Below are positions 36,913 to 45,864 of a stretch of DNA of 64,000 bases, in pieces. The stretch is from Niveibacterium sp. SC-1. GTDB taxonomy: Bacteria > Pseudomonadota > Gammaproteobacteria > Burkholderiales > Rhodocyclaceae. The notes below the pieces were generated by a model. It saw nothing but the letters and a program-made list of their open reading frames with translations, was not told the origin of the DNA and ran no database searches. The number at the start of each line of letters is the position of its first letter. Position 1 is the first letter of the stretch. The position numbers and the translations under genes were made by a program. The stretch is from positions 1,860,001 through 1,924,000 of the forward strand of contig NZ_CP151275.1 in assembly GCF_038235435.1 (NCBI RefSeq). The letters run 5' to 3'.

Positions 36913-37508
36913 TGCTTGTGGGTCCTGCTGGGGGGAAGGGGTGATTGTCCGACCTCGCCGTGCCGGAAACAACTTTCGAAATGGTCATTGACCATGCCGG
37001 TCGCCTGCATGAACGCATAGCAGGTGGTCGTGCCGACGAAGCGGAAACCCGCGCGCTTGAGTTCGCGCGAAAGGCGGTCCGATTCCGGCGTGCTGACCGG
37101 CACGTCGCCGCGCGCCTGGTGGCGGTTAGTGATGATCCGGCCATCCACGGCGACCTCCCACAGCCACTGCACCGGATCCTCGCGTTCGCGCAGTGCGAGC
37201 CAGGCCTGGGCGTTGCCGATGGCCGATTCGATCTTGGCGCGGTTGCGCACGATGCCCGCGTCCTGCATCAGCCGCTCGACGTCCTTGGGTGTGAAGCGGG
37301 CGACCCGCTCGGGGTCGAAGCCGGCGAAGGCCTTACGGTAGGCCTCCCGCTTGCGCAGGATGGTGATCCACGAGAGTCCGGCCTGGGCGCCTTCGAGCAC
37401 GATGCCCTCGAAGAGGGTGTGCGCGTCGCGGCAGGGCACACCCCATTCGGTGTCGTGGTAGTGGATGTAGAGCGGGTCTTCGCCGACCCAGGCGCAGCGT
37501 TCAGTCAA
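36909..37508 (-). CDS. tag: DNA-3-methyladenine glycosylase I
   Basis: The 199-residue repair enzyme excises 3-methyladenine. It starts with the Tag signature MTERCAWVGEDPLYIHYHDT, EWGVPCRDAHTLFEGIVLEG and contains ILRKREAYRKAF and GTTTCYAFMQATGMVNDH, ending near ESCFRH; the first Cys, the His in YHDTEWG and the terminal His and Cys form the zinc site. The start codon appears to be TTG (37506-37508), placed inside the end of the upstream ABM gene, with an eight-base overlap. A weak start and coupling may keep expression low. Confidence 0.93.
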   Translation of the reverse strand: MTERCAWVGEDPLYIHYHDTEWGVPCRDAHTLFEGIVLEGAQAGLSWITILRKREAYRKAFAGFDPERVARFTPKDVERLMQDAGIVRNRAKIESAIGNAQAWLALREREDPVQWLWEVAVDGRIITNRHQARGDVPVSTPESDRLSRELKRAGFRFVGTTTCYAFMQATGMVNDHFESCFRHGEVGQSPLPPSRTHKQ

Positions 37509-37806
37509 GCTGGTCGACGACGTTGAGCACCCGCATCTGCGGGATGCCGGCCACCTTGCCCACCAGCGAGAGGATGGCCGTGTTCACATAGGGCGTGCTG
37601 CGGTGACGCTTGAGCGCTTCCTCGTCGGCCCAGGTCTCGATGGTGTTGATGCGCGTCGGCTGGGCGCGGTCGCAGTACACATCGAAGCGCAGGCAGCCTT
37701 CTTCCTGGCGGGTGAGCTCGGCGACGTGCCTGAGGGTTTCGATGACCGTGTTCTGGTAGGGCGGCAGGACTTCGGCCAGTGTGATCACATGGACGGGTTG
37801 GTTCAT
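37501..37806 (-). CDS. ABM-domain putative quinol monooxygenase
   Basis: The 101-residue protein is a single antibiotic-biosynthesis-monooxygenase (dimeric alpha-beta barrel) domain: VHVITLAEVLPPYQNTVIET, TRQEEGCLRFDVY, INTIETWADEEALKRHRSTP. It resembles YgiN-like quinol monooxygenases; the substrate is not evident. It overlaps pat upstream by four bases (ATGA) and tag downstream by eight, so it is embedded in the operon. Confidence 0.85.
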   Translation of the reverse strand: MNQPVHVITLAEVLPPYQNTVIETLRHVAELTRQEEGCLRFDVYCDRAQPTRINTIETWADEEALKRHRSTPYVNTAILSLVGKVAGIPQMRVLNVVDQLD

Positions 37807-40520
37807 GGGAGGGACGTCTGGAGCGGGCTTCGCGGGACGTAGCTGTGGATGTCGAGGGTTCCGAGTTTAATCGAAGGGTCCTCGGGATCGACCGACAGCG
37901 AAAAGCCGATCTTCTGCGCAAAACGGATCATCCGGTCGTTGTTCGAGAGGAAGAGCCCCTTCATCTCCCGCAGGCCACGCAGCTGGGCGGTCTGGATGAG
38001 GATGTCCATCAGCTGGCCGGCGAGGCCGGTGCCGCGGTAGGCGTCGGCAAGGACGATGGCAAATTCGCAGGATTTCCCGTCGGCGTTCACCGCGTAGCGG
38101 CAGACGCCGACTTCTTCCTCCCGCCCTCCCTGTTGCAGGGTTGCCACGAGCGCCAACTCCCGGTCGTAGTCGATTTGCGTCAGTTTGGCGAGCAGTTGCG
38201 GCGGGAGTTCCCGCAGGGCGCTCATGAAGCGGTAGTAGCGGGTTTCGGGCGAGAGGCGGCGGACGAAGTCCTGCTCCAGCTCGGCGTCCTCCGGCATGAT
38301 CGGCCGCACCAGCACCTTGCGGCCGTCGCGCATCTGGATCCGCTGGATCAGGTGCGCCGGGTAAGGATGGATCGCCATATGGGCGTAGGGCGCGGCCCGG
38401 GCGGGGACATGGCCCACCGTCATATGCACATCGACCGCGGCCACGCCCTTGGCGTCGGCGAACAACGGCTGGATGTCCAGGGTGCGCACCCAGGGCAGCT
38501 CGCAGACGAGTTCCGAGATACGCAGCAGCGCCTGCTCCAGCGCGTCGCGATCGATGGCCGGCAGGCTGCGCCAGCGCCCCAGGCGGGGGGCAATCCGATG
38601 TGAGTCGATCAGGTCGGCGGCGAGGAAGCGGTTGAGCGGCGGCAGGCTGACGGTGCGGCCGGCGCTGCCCTCGGTCTCCATGCCGGCTTCGCCGAAGGTG
38701 ATCACCGGGCCGAAGACCGGATCCCGCATCACGCCCACGGCGAGGCTGCGAGCCTGGGTGATGTCCAGCCGCGGTTCCACGGTCAGCCCCAGCGCTGCGC
38801 CGACCGGGTCGCGCTCGCGCAGATGCTTCCACAATTCCTCGTAGGCCAGGTGCGCGCCGACGGCGGAGGTCGGATCGCGGCGCAAGTCGGTCTCGCCCGC
38901 GGCGGTCTGAATCGCGTTCGGGCGCAGGATCACCGGAAAGCCCAGCTCGTAGCCGAAGCTCACGGCCTCGTCCGCGCTGCGCGCTACCCGGGTCGCGCGC
39001 ACCGGGATGTGGAAGGCGGCCAGCACCTGGCGTGCTTCGGCGCGGGTCAGCGTACTGCGCCCAGCGTCCAGCGCCTCTTCGATCACCGCGCGCGCCTGCG
39101 CGACGTCCGGGGCCTGCAGGCTGCTCAGGGGCGCTGGCGTCTGGGTGAGGATGCGCCGGTTTTCGTAGTAAGCCGAGATATGCGAGAAGAGGTCGATCGC
39201 CGGTTCCGGCGTGCGGAAGCTCGGAATGCCGTTGCGCTCGAAGAGCGCGCGCGCGTCCGCGACCAGGGCTTCGCCCATCCAGCAGGCGAGGATGGGTTTT
39301 TCCGCCGTCTTGTTCAGCGCGACCAGGCGTTTGGCAACCTCGAACGGGCGTGTCATGGCCTGCGGCGTCAGGATGGTGAGCAGGCCGTCGACGTCCGGGT
39401 CTGCCAGCACGGTGCGAACCGTGGCCTCGTAGCGCTCGGGGTCGGCGTCGCCGACCAGGTCCACCGGATTGGCGTGCGACCAGGCGCGCGGCAACAGGCG
39501 ACTGAGCTGGGCCACCGTTGCGGGCGTGAGTTCGGCCAGCGGAATGCCAAGGTCGCCCGCGCGGTCGGCGGCCATGACGCCGGGGCCGCCGCCGTTGGTG
39601 ATGATCGCCAGCCGCTTGCCGCGCGGATGGAAACGGGTGAAGAGCGCCTTGGTCGTCGCGAACATCTGCGTCAGGTACTTCAGGCGCACGACGCCGGCAC
39701 GGCGCAGGGCGGCATCGAAGACGGCGTCATCGCCGACCATGGCGCCGGTGTGGGAGAGCGCGGCGCGCATGCCCTGGGGATGCCGGCCGACCTTGATCAC
39801 CATCACCGGCTTGGCCCGCGCGGCGGTGCGCAGGGCACTCATGAAGCGGCGCGCATCGCGCACGCCTTCGATGTAGAGCAGGATGTGCTCGCTGCGGTTG
39901 TCCCAGATCATGTAATCCAGGACCTCGCCGAAATCCAGATCGCAGGAACCGCCGAGCGAAACCACGTTCGAAAACCCGACACCGGACGCCTTGGCCCAGT
40001 CCAGGATGGCTGCGCAGAGGGCGCCGGACTGCGAAATGAAACCGATGTTGCCGGGCACCGGTGCGGCATGGGCGAAGGTCGCGTTGACGCCGGCTGTCGG
40101 CCGCGCGATACCCATGCTGTTGGGGCCCAAGATGCGCAGCTTGTGCTCGCGGGCGAGCTGGACCACCCGCCGTTCGCGGGCAGCGCCTTCCGCGCCGCCC
40201 TCGGCAAAGCCGGCGGAGAGGATCACGGCCGTGCGCACGCGGGCCTTGCCGCAGGCGGCGATGATGTCGGGCACGGTGCGGGCCGGCGTGGCGATGATGG
40301 CCAGATCGACCCGCTCGGGTACGTCGGTAATGGCGCGGAAGCAGCGCACGCCGAGCACCTGGCGATGTTTGGGATTGACCGCGCGCAGGACGCCCTTGAA
40401 GCCGGCGGCCAGCATGTTCTGCATCAGCACCTGGCCCAGTGCGCCCTCGCGGGGCGTGGCGCCGATGATGGCGACAACGCCGGGCGAAAACAGTGGAGCG
40501 AGGTAGTGTTGTTCGTCCAT
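37803..40520 (-). CDS. pat: Pat-type protein acetyltransferase (acyl-CoA synthetase-like plus GNAT)
   Basis: The 905-residue protein resembles PatZ/YfiQ, which acetylates lysines of metabolic enzymes such as acetyl-CoA synthetase. It has an NDP-forming acyl-CoA-synthetase-like part with a CoA-binding domain (about 1-130: VVAIIGATPREGALGQVL), succinyl-CoA-synthetase-like domains (SQSGALCAAILDWAKASG; ALSHTGAMVGDDAVF), an ATP-grasp part (about 490-720: TRAEARQVLAAFHIPV) and a C-terminal GNAT domain (about 735-890) with the acetyl-CoA loop YRGTGLAGQLMDIL. It heads the overlapping operon and is divergent from the methyltransferase gene. Confidence 0.88.
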   Translation of the reverse strand: MDEQHYLAPLFSPGVVAIIGATPREGALGQVLMQNMLAAGFKGVLRAVNPKHRQVLGVRCFRAITDVPERVDLAIIATPARTVPDIIAACGKARVRTAVILSAGFAEGGAEGAARERRVVQLAREHKLRILGPNSMGIARPTAGVNATFAHAAPVPGNIGFISQSGALCAAILDWAKASGVGFSNVVSLGGSCDLDFGEVLDYMIWDNRSEHILLYIEGVRDARRFMSALRTAARAKPVMVIKVGRHPQGMRAALSHTGAMVGDDAVFDAALRRAGVVRLKYLTQMFATTKALFTRFHPRGKRLAIITNGGGPGVMAADRAGDLGIPLAELTPATVAQLSRLLPRAWSHANPVDLVGDADPERYEATVRTVLADPDVDGLLTILTPQAMTRPFEVAKRLVALNKTAEKPILACWMGEALVADARALFERNGIPSFRTPEPAIDLFSHISAYYENRRILTQTPAPLSSLQAPDVAQARAVIEEALDAGRSTLTRAEARQVLAAFHIPVRATRVARSADEAVSFGYELGFPVILRPNAIQTAAGETDLRRDPTSAVGAHLAYEELWKHLRERDPVGAALGLTVEPRLDITQARSLAVGVMRDPVFGPVITFGEAGMETEGSAGRTVSLPPLNRFLAADLIDSHRIAPRLGRWRSLPAIDRDALEQALLRISELVCELPWVRTLDIQPLFADAKGVAAVDVHMTVGHVPARAAPYAHMAIHPYPAHLIQRIQMRDGRKVLVRPIMPEDAELEQDFVRRLSPETRYYRFMSALRELPPQLLAKLTQIDYDRELALVATLQQGGREEEVGVCRYAVNADGKSCEFAIVLADAYRGTGLAGQLMDILIQTAQLRGLREMKGLFLSNNDRMIRFAQKIGFSLSVDPEDPSIKLGTLDIHSYVPRSPLQTSLP

Positions 40521-40628
40521 GGATGCGTCGTGCTCGCAATCGGGCAGTCCGCATCGTAAGGCAGGCGAGGTGCCCGGTGTTGCGCTGAGTCAGACGCGAC
40601 CCCGACCACTCCGGAAAGGGGAGCGACC

Positions 40629-41207
40629 ATGCAAAGCAGCAGTAGCAGTCCCACTTCTGTCCCGTTCATCCCGACCGGTTTCGACCGGCGCGACCAGCCC
40701 TCGCTCTGGGTGACCCGTCATTCGGAGATGATCCGACCCGGTGGCCGCGTGCTGGACCTGGCCTGCGGACGCGGGCGCCATACCCGCTGGCTGACGCGAC
40801 GCGGCTTCCAGCTCACCGCGGTGGATGCGGATACCCAGGCGATCGCGGAGCTGGCCGGCCTGCGCAACGTCGATGCCCTCTGCGCGGATCTGGAGAGCGG
40901 GGGGTGGCCCCTCCCGGGCCAGCGCTTCGATGCGGTCGTGATCACCAACTATCTCTACCGTCCGCTGATGCGGCATGTCGCGCATGCGCTGGATGCCGGC
41001 GGCCTCGTCATCTACGAGACCTTCATGCAGGGCAACGAGCGATTCGGCCGGCCGCGCAGTCCGGAATACCTGCTTGCGCCCGGTGAGCTGCTTGAGTGGT
41101 CGGTGTCGGAGGGACTGGAACTGGTCGCCTTCGAAGAGGGCGAGACCAGCATCCCGCGTCCGGCCGTGGTGCAGCGGCTGTGCGCGCGACGGCCGTCACG
41201 GCACTGA
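40629..41207 (+). CDS. Class I SAM-dependent methyltransferase
   Basis: The 192-residue protein has the SAM-binding motif RVLDLACGRGRHTRWLTRRG, the acidic motif II ending TAVDAD, and a motif IV-like region DAVVITNYLYRPLM. It resembles the tellurite-resistance/TehB-like small methyltransferases, but no substrate can be named. GGAAAGGGGAG precedes the ATG. It is divergent from pat across 108 bp. Confidence 0.85.
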   Translation: MQSSSSSPTSVPFIPTGFDRRDQPSLWVTRHSEMIRPGGRVLDLACGRGRHTRWLTRRGFQLTAVDADTQAIAELAGLRNVDALCADLESGGWPLPGQRFDAVVITNYLYRPLMRHVAHALDAGGLVIYETFMQGNERFGRPRSPEYLLAPGELLEWSVSEGLELVAFEEGETSIPRPAVVQRLCARRPSRH

Positions 41208-41356
41208 TCGCCACGTCCGCCGGGCATCGCGTGGGCGCGACTCGCGTTGCATCCGGGACCGTTGTATCCGGGACGACAGGCGCGATGGCCCCGCGTGCAC
41301 TCGCTTATGCTCGATCGGGCCCGGGGACTGCCCCCCGCATCACAGGAGAGCCGACC

Positions 41357-41602
41357 GTGAAACTCTGGATTTCCAATGTGTCTGCCGCCGCGTCTGACGA
41401 CGACGTGCTCGCGCTGGTGCACAAGTACTGCGGCGTGACCGGCAGCGCAGTCGTGCGCGAGCCGGGCGACGGCAGCCGGCCAGTTGCGATCGTGGACCTG
41501 AGTGGCTGCTCGGTGGACCAGCTCTACGACTTCCAGAAGCGCCTCGACGGCATGTACTGGCAGGGGGCGACCCTCAGCGTGCAGGCCGTCACTAACGTTT
41601 GA
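41357..41602 (+). CDS. Small RRM-like protein
   Basis: The 81-residue protein follows a beta-alpha-beta-beta-alpha-beta pattern: KLWISNV (RNP2-like), SDDDVLALVHKYCG, GSRPVAIVDLSG (degenerate RNP1 position), SVDQLYDFQKRLDGMYWQGA. The aromatic RNP1 residues typical of RNA binding are missing, so it may bind RNA weakly or not at all. The start is GTG at 41357, with GGAG at 41345-41348; the same frame is open upstream to 41096 but that overlaps the methyltransferase gene and has low-complexity sequence. Its 3' end overlaps the tesA stop region. Confidence 0.68.
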   Translation: MKLWISNVSAAASDDDVLALVHKYCGVTGSAVVREPGDGSRPVAIVDLSGCSVDQLYDFQKRLDGMYWQGATLSVQAVTNV

Positions 41603-42206
41603 GCAGGGGCTTGAGCACGCCCCATACGTTCTCGACGATCAGGGGTTGGGCTTCGGCGATCGGGTGAACCCCGTCGGCCTGGAAGAGGTCGCGTTTCTGG
41701 GCGAAGCCTTCCAGCAGGAAAGGCACGAGACTCGCGCCCTCGGTCTTGGCGACTGCACCAAAGCTCTGCTGGAACTTCTCCGTGTAGGAGGGGCCGTAGT
41801 TCGGCGGCAGGCGCATGCCGATGATCACGACCTTCGCCCCGGCCTCCTGTGCAGTGCGGGCCATGGCGCCCAGGTTGTCGGTCATCAGTTTGATCGGCAG
41901 GCCGCGCAGGCCGTCATTGGCCCCCAGCTCGATTACCACCACGCGGGGCTTGTGCTGGGCCAGCGCGGTAGGCAGCCGGGTCTTGCCGCCGGCGGTGGTT
42001 TCGCCGCTGACGCTGGCATTGATGACCTGCTGCTTGTAGCCCTCCTTGCCGAGTTTCCGCTGCAGCAGCGCCGGCCACGCCTGGTCGGCGCGCAGGCCGT
42101 AGCCCGCGGAAAGACTGTCGCCGAAGACCAGGATGTCGGCCGCATGGCAGACTCCCGACCACAACATGAACAGCACAACGATGGACTGCCGCATGGATCT
42201 GCGCAT
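41592..42206 (-). CDS. tesA: Periplasmic arylesterase / acyl-CoA thioesterase I
   Basis: The 204-residue GDSL hydrolase starts with a signal peptide (MRRSMRQSIVVLFMLWSGVC HA, cleavage after CHA) and has the SGNH blocks: ILVFGDSLSAGYGL (Ser), SGETTAGGKT, ELGANDGLRG, and the catalytic Asp-His in FQADGVHPIAEAQ. TesA hydrolyses thioesters, esters and short peptides in the periplasm. The start may be 42206 or 42194; either lies on or beside the start of the divergent ABC gene, as in the E. coli tesA-ybbA pair. Confidence 0.92.
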   Translation of the reverse strand: MRRSMRQSIVVLFMLWSGVCHAADILVFGDSLSAGYGLRADQAWPALLQRKLGKEGYKQQVINASVSGETTAGGKTRLPTALAQHKPRVVVIELGANDGLRGLPIKLMTDNLGAMARTAQEAGAKVVIIGMRLPPNYGPSYTEKFQQSFGAVAKTEGASLVPFLLEGFAQKRDLFQADGVHPIAEAQPLIVENVWGVLKPLLKR

Positions 42207-42903
42207 GAATCTGGATTCCTCTCCGGTACTGGAGACGCAAGGGCTTGAAAAGCGCGTGGAGGGCGGCGAAGGGCCGCTGACGATTCTGCAGCAGATCAGT
42301 TTCGCAGTGGGGCGTGGCGAGACCGTTGCGATCGTCGGGGCTTCAGGCTCGGGCAAGAGTACCTTGCTGGGCCTGCTGGCCGGGCTCGACGACCCGAGTG
42401 CGGGGGCCGTCCGCCTGCGCGGCACGGATGTCTTCAGCCTCGATGAGGACGCCCGCGCAAGGTTGAGGGGCGAGAGCCTGGGTTTTGTCTTCCAGTCCTT
42501 CCAGCTGCTGCCCGCGCTGACTGCCCTCGAGAATGTGATGATGCCGCTGGAGCTCGCGGGCCGCTCCGATGCCGCCGCACAGGCGCGCCGCTGGCTCGAA
42601 CGGGTCGGCCTGGCCGCGCGCGTCACGCATTATCCGAAGCACCTGTCCGGTGGCGAACAGCAACGTGTCGCGCTCGCCCGCGCCTTTGCGATGCAGCCGG
42701 CCGTGCTGCTCGCGGACGAACCCACCGGCAACCTCGATGCGGCGACCGGCCGGCAGATCGCTGACCTCATGTTCGAACTCAACCGTGAGGCTGGCACTAC
42801 GCTGGTCCTGGTCACCCACGACGAAAAACTTGCCGCGCGTTGCGGGCGCGTGCTGCACCTGGTGGCCGGGCGACTGGCGGGGGATTCGCTGCAACGGGCC
42901 TGA
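42205..42903 (+). CDS. ybbA: ABC transporter ATPase, YbbA/LolD-like
   Basis: The 232-residue ATPase has Walker A GASGSGKST, Q-loop QSFQLLPALTALENVM, signature LSGGEQQRVALARA, Walker B VLLADEPTGNLD and the H-loop VLVTHDEKLAARC. It belongs to the MacB/LolD/FtsE group that works with FtsX-like permeases. In E. coli ybbA is followed by the permease gene ybbP; here the next gene is a convergent kinase, so the permease is absent from this position. ATG at 42205 overlaps the tesA start on the other strand; an ATG at 42193 is an alternative. Confidence 0.88.
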   Translation: MNLDSSPVLETQGLEKRVEGGEGPLTILQQISFAVGRGETVAIVGASGSGKSTLLGLLAGLDDPSAGAVRLRGTDVFSLDEDARARLRGESLGFVFQSFQLLPALTALENVMMPLELAGRSDAAAQARRWLERVGLAARVTHYPKHLSGGEQQRVALARAFAMQPAVLLADEPTGNLDAATGRQIADLMFELNREAGTTLVLVTHDEKLAARCGRVLHLVAGRLAGDSLQRA

Positions 42904-42942
42904 GGCGGATCCGGGCGATCCGGCGAGGGATCAGGCCGCCGC

Positions 42943-45000
42943 TCAAGGCAGCTCGATGATGAAACAGCTGCCGCCTGCGGGCAGCGCTTCGGCGCGGATC
43001 CGCCCGCCCAGCACGCCCGATACGAGGTTGTGCACCATCGTCAGGCCCAGCCCGCTCGAAGTACCCATCCGCGTGGTGTAGAAGGGGTCGAAGATCCGGC
43101 CTCGTGCCTCGGCAGGAATCCCGCTCCCGTTGTCGCAGATCGTGATCTGGTGGCCGTCGCCCAGGCGTTGGCCGTGGATCTGGATGGCACCGTCCGTACG
43201 CCCCGCGAAGGCATGCGCCAGCGCGTTCTCCACCAGTTCGCCGAGGATCTGTTCGAGCACATGGCGGTTGCTGTTCAGGTGGATCTCGCGATCGACTGAG
43301 GCTTCTATCGACACGCCCGCCCGGGCACAGCGCACCCGCAGGACTTCGAGCAGGGCATCGACGAAGCCCGCGAGGGCGATCGGCTCGTGCTCGCCTTCGA
43401 CCGGTTCGCCACGCATCAGCCGGAAGTCGCGCATCAGCTGCAGCGCGCGGCCGAGGTTGCGGTTGAGCAGGTCTTCGGCCTGGGCGACGCCAGCGACGAA
43501 GCGATCCAGGTCCGAACGCCGCAGCTGACCCTGTTCGAGGCGCGGCCGGAAATCGCCCAGCAGTTCGGTCAGCGTGCTTGCCGCGAGCAGGCTGTTGCCC
43601 AGCGGCGTATTCATCTCGTGGGCGATGCCCGCGATCATCACGCCCAGGGCTGCGTGTTTCTCGTAGCGCAGGAGCTCGTCCTGGGTGGCATGCAGGGAGT
43701 CCACGGTGCTGCGCAGCTTGTCGCTCATGGCCTGCGCCTGGAGCTGGAAGTACAGCAGCTCCATTTCGTGCACCACGGTTTCCAGCGCCAGCTCGGAGGT
43801 GAGGTCGGAACCGCGGAAACCCAGGGCGACGGCCTCGGCGCCTTCGGGTAGGCCCTCCTGCAGCAGCAGGATCGCCACGTCGCCCGCGACCTGCTTGCCC
43901 GCATGCCAGGCCGGGGGAAATCGGGCGGGCCGCATCGAGGCATCGCCGGGCCCGCCGGACGGATCCAGGCCGGCCGGCATTTCCACCAGGGAAAGCAAGG
44001 CATCGGGCGCCGATGGCAGGCGGGCGACATGGGCGAAGGCGAGGCGGAACTGCAGGCGCGTCAGGTAGTTCTGCAGATAGCTTGCGCGGCCGCCCAGCGA
44101 GGCGAGGGCGACTTCCTCGGAGGCGACGAGATAGTCTTTCGCCTCACCCCGGCGCATCGGCGGTTCCGCCGTGGCGCCACCGGTTTCGCTGCGTCCGCTG
44201 GAAGCCCGCTCGATCAGGATGGGCGGCGTGCGCAGGCGCACCGGCGGTGCATCGGGATTCGTCACACGTGCGCGCAGGTCGCGGTAGGCTGCCGCCGCCA
44301 GCGCAGGCAGGTCCTGGTCCAGCGTGGTGATGCCGTTGCCAGCCGCGCGTGCGATCACGGCGTTGTCGAAGCCGGTGACCGCGACGTCCTCCGGCACCCG
44401 CAGCCCGCGCTCGCGCAGCAGGGTGATGGCGCCAAAGGCGATCTGGTCCGAGGCCGCGACCAGCGCTGTGAAGCGCGCGCCCGCATCGAGCAACTGGCGC
44501 ACGGCCTCGCGTCCACCCGGAGAGCTGCTGAAGTCCTGGGTGCCCTGTACCGCCAGTGGCGCGCATTGCGCACGGGTGGCGACGAACTCCTCCGCGGCCT
44601 CCCAGCGCTCGCGGCTGTCGTGCATCTCCAGCGAACCGATGTAGGCAAAGCGGCGATGACCGCTGTCGTAGAGGCTCCGCATCGCGGCGTGGATGCCCGC
44701 GCGATTGTCGATGCGCACCAGTCCGAACTCGGGCAGGCCGTAATCGTGGGCGATCACGCAGACCGGGCGGCCGCTGGCGTGGATGCGTTGCAGTAGCGCG
44801 GGGTTGGCCGGGTCGATGATGCAGATCCAGGCGTCCGCGCATTCGATGCCGAGCTCTTGCTCGTAGCGGCAGTCCTGCGAGCCGGCGCGCACGATCAGCA
44901 GCGACAGTCCGTCCTGGCGCGCGAGCTCGTACAGGGCCGCGATGATTGCGCCCGAATACAGCCCCTCAAGGTAGGGCGCGATGACACCCAGTGTTTTCAT
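42943..45000 (-). CDS. Soluble sensor histidine kinase with LacI-type sugar-binding domain
   Basis: Numbered from the ATG at 45000, the 685-residue protein has a LacI/periplasmic-binding-type domain (1-265: MKTLGVIAPYLEGLYSGAII, GLVRIDNRAGIHAAMRSLYD, HRRFAYIG, VPEDVAVTGFDNAVIARAAG) with neither a DNA-binding helix-turn-helix nor a signal peptide or membrane helix. A linker with a coiled segment precedes HisKA (IAHEMNTPLGNS, phospho-acceptor His461) and HATPase_c (N box ENALAHAF, G1 DNGSGIP, F box FDPFYTT, G2 GTSSGLGLTM). A sugar-like ligand is likely sensed in the cytoplasm. No response regulator gene is nearby. An in-frame ATG at 45033 begins a similar short sequence and is an alternative start. 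Confidence 0.82.
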   Translation of the reverse strand: MKTLGVIAPYLEGLYSGAIIAALYELARQDGLSLLIVRAGSQDCRYEQELGIECADAWICIIDPANPALLQRIHASGRPVCVIAHDYGLPEFGLVRIDNRAGIHAAMRSLYDSGHRRFAYIGSLEMHDSRERWEAAEEFVATRAQCAPLAVQGTQDFSSSPGGREAVRQLLDAGARFTALVAASDQIAFGAITLLRERGLRVPEDVAVTGFDNAVIARAAGNGITTLDQDLPALAAAAYRDLRARVTNPDAPPVRLRTPPILIERASSGRSETGGATAEPPMRRGEAKDYLVASEEVALASLGGRASYLQNYLTRLQFRLAFAHVARLPSAPDALLSLVEMPAGLDPSGGPGDASMRPARFPPAWHAGKQVAGDVAILLLQEGLPEGAEAVALGFRGSDLTSELALETVVHEMELLYFQLQAQAMSDKLRSTVDSLHATQDELLRYEKHAALGVMIAGIAHEMNTPLGNSLLAASTLTELLGDFRPRLEQGQLRRSDLDRFVAGVAQAEDLLNRNLGRALQLMRDFRLMRGEPVEGEHEPIALAGFVDALLEVLRVRCARAGVSIEASVDREIHLNSNRHVLEQILGELVENALAHAFAGRTDGAIQIHGQRLGDGHQITICDNGSGIPAEARGRIFDPFYTTRMGTSSGLGLTMVHNLVSGVLGGRIRAEALPAGGSCFIIELP

Positions 45001-45174
45001 GGCTCCAGCGCTCTCACGGCCCAGCGTTCTCATGGCCAGTCCCCGCTCCCCTCGGACGCTGCTTGCGGGGCAGCGCGCCGCGCCTCCTTCCGATGAACGG
45101 CAATGTGCGGAGAAACTGGAGCCCGCGGGAAGCTGGGGGGCTGCGTGCGGTCGCCGTTCCGGTATCGGCCGGCG

Positions 45175-45822
45175 CTACTTTGGCGGTGGGGCAGCGATCA
45201 GCTGGCCTTCGCGTAGCGCGTCGATCACGAGCTTGGAGAGCTCTTGGGTCACCGTCAGGGTGTTGCCGGGGTCCGTTGTTTGCGACAGCGCCGACCACAG
45301 AACCTTGCCATCGCGAGCGGGCCACAGATTGGTCTCGACCGTGACCACGTCGTAGCTGTAGATCCGCCCCGGTTCCGCATAGACGCCCATGCCCATCGCG
45401 CCGTAGTAGCCCCAGAAGCTGTTGTAGCCGAAGGCGGGGCCGTAGGTGACGTAGCCGGGCGAGTAGTCGGTCCGGCGTTCGGTGCGCAGGGTCCGCGTCA
45501 CCAGGATCCCGTCGGCCTGGACCGTGCTCACGGCCTGCTGCAGTTCCTCGCGCGAGCGATCAGGCTTGTCCGGCAGCAGGCTGTAGCCGGGAATGGCGTC
45601 GACGCCCGCGGCCTTCAGGGCCTTGGCGAATTCGTCTTCGAAGACGCGCCGCGAGGCAACCTGGTCGCTGACGCCGATGACCACGATCTTCTTCAGCGGC
45701 GGACCTTGGTAGCTGGTGTCGCGCCAGGCGCTGGTGAAGCGCATGCTGGCGCAGGCGCCCAGGGCGAGCGCGAGACCGGCGAGCAGCAGGCTGCGGATGA
45801 CGCGCGTGTTCGCAAGCTTCAT
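45175..45822 (-). CDS. DUF4136-like lipoprotein
   Basis: The 215-residue protein has a lipoprotein signal peptide (RSLLLAGLALALGAC, lipobox LGAC). The mature part begins FTSAWRDTSYQGPPLKKIVV and includes a glycine/aromatic-rich loop (GPAFGYNSFWGYYGAMGMG) and a final VTVETNLWPARDGKVLW, resembling the DUF4136 envelope-lipoprotein family, whose function is unknown. Start at 45822 is chosen for the intact signal peptide and a following GGATTTCC region; the frame is open to 45933 but that overlaps the divergent truC-like gene. Confidence 0.75.
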   Translation of the reverse strand: MKLANTRVIRSLLLAGLALALGACASMRFTSAWRDTSYQGPPLKKIVVIGVSDQVASRRVFEDEFAKALKAAGVDAIPGYSLLPDKPDRSREELQQAVSTVQADGILVTRTLRTERRTDYSPGYVTYGPAFGYNSFWGYYGAMGMGVYAEPGRIYSYDVVTVETNLWPARDGKVLWSALSQTTDPGNTLTVTQELSKLVIDALREGQLIAAPPPK

Positions 45823-45864
45823 CGGGAAATCCTCGTGGCGCGTACGGGCCGCGGATAATGCCGC

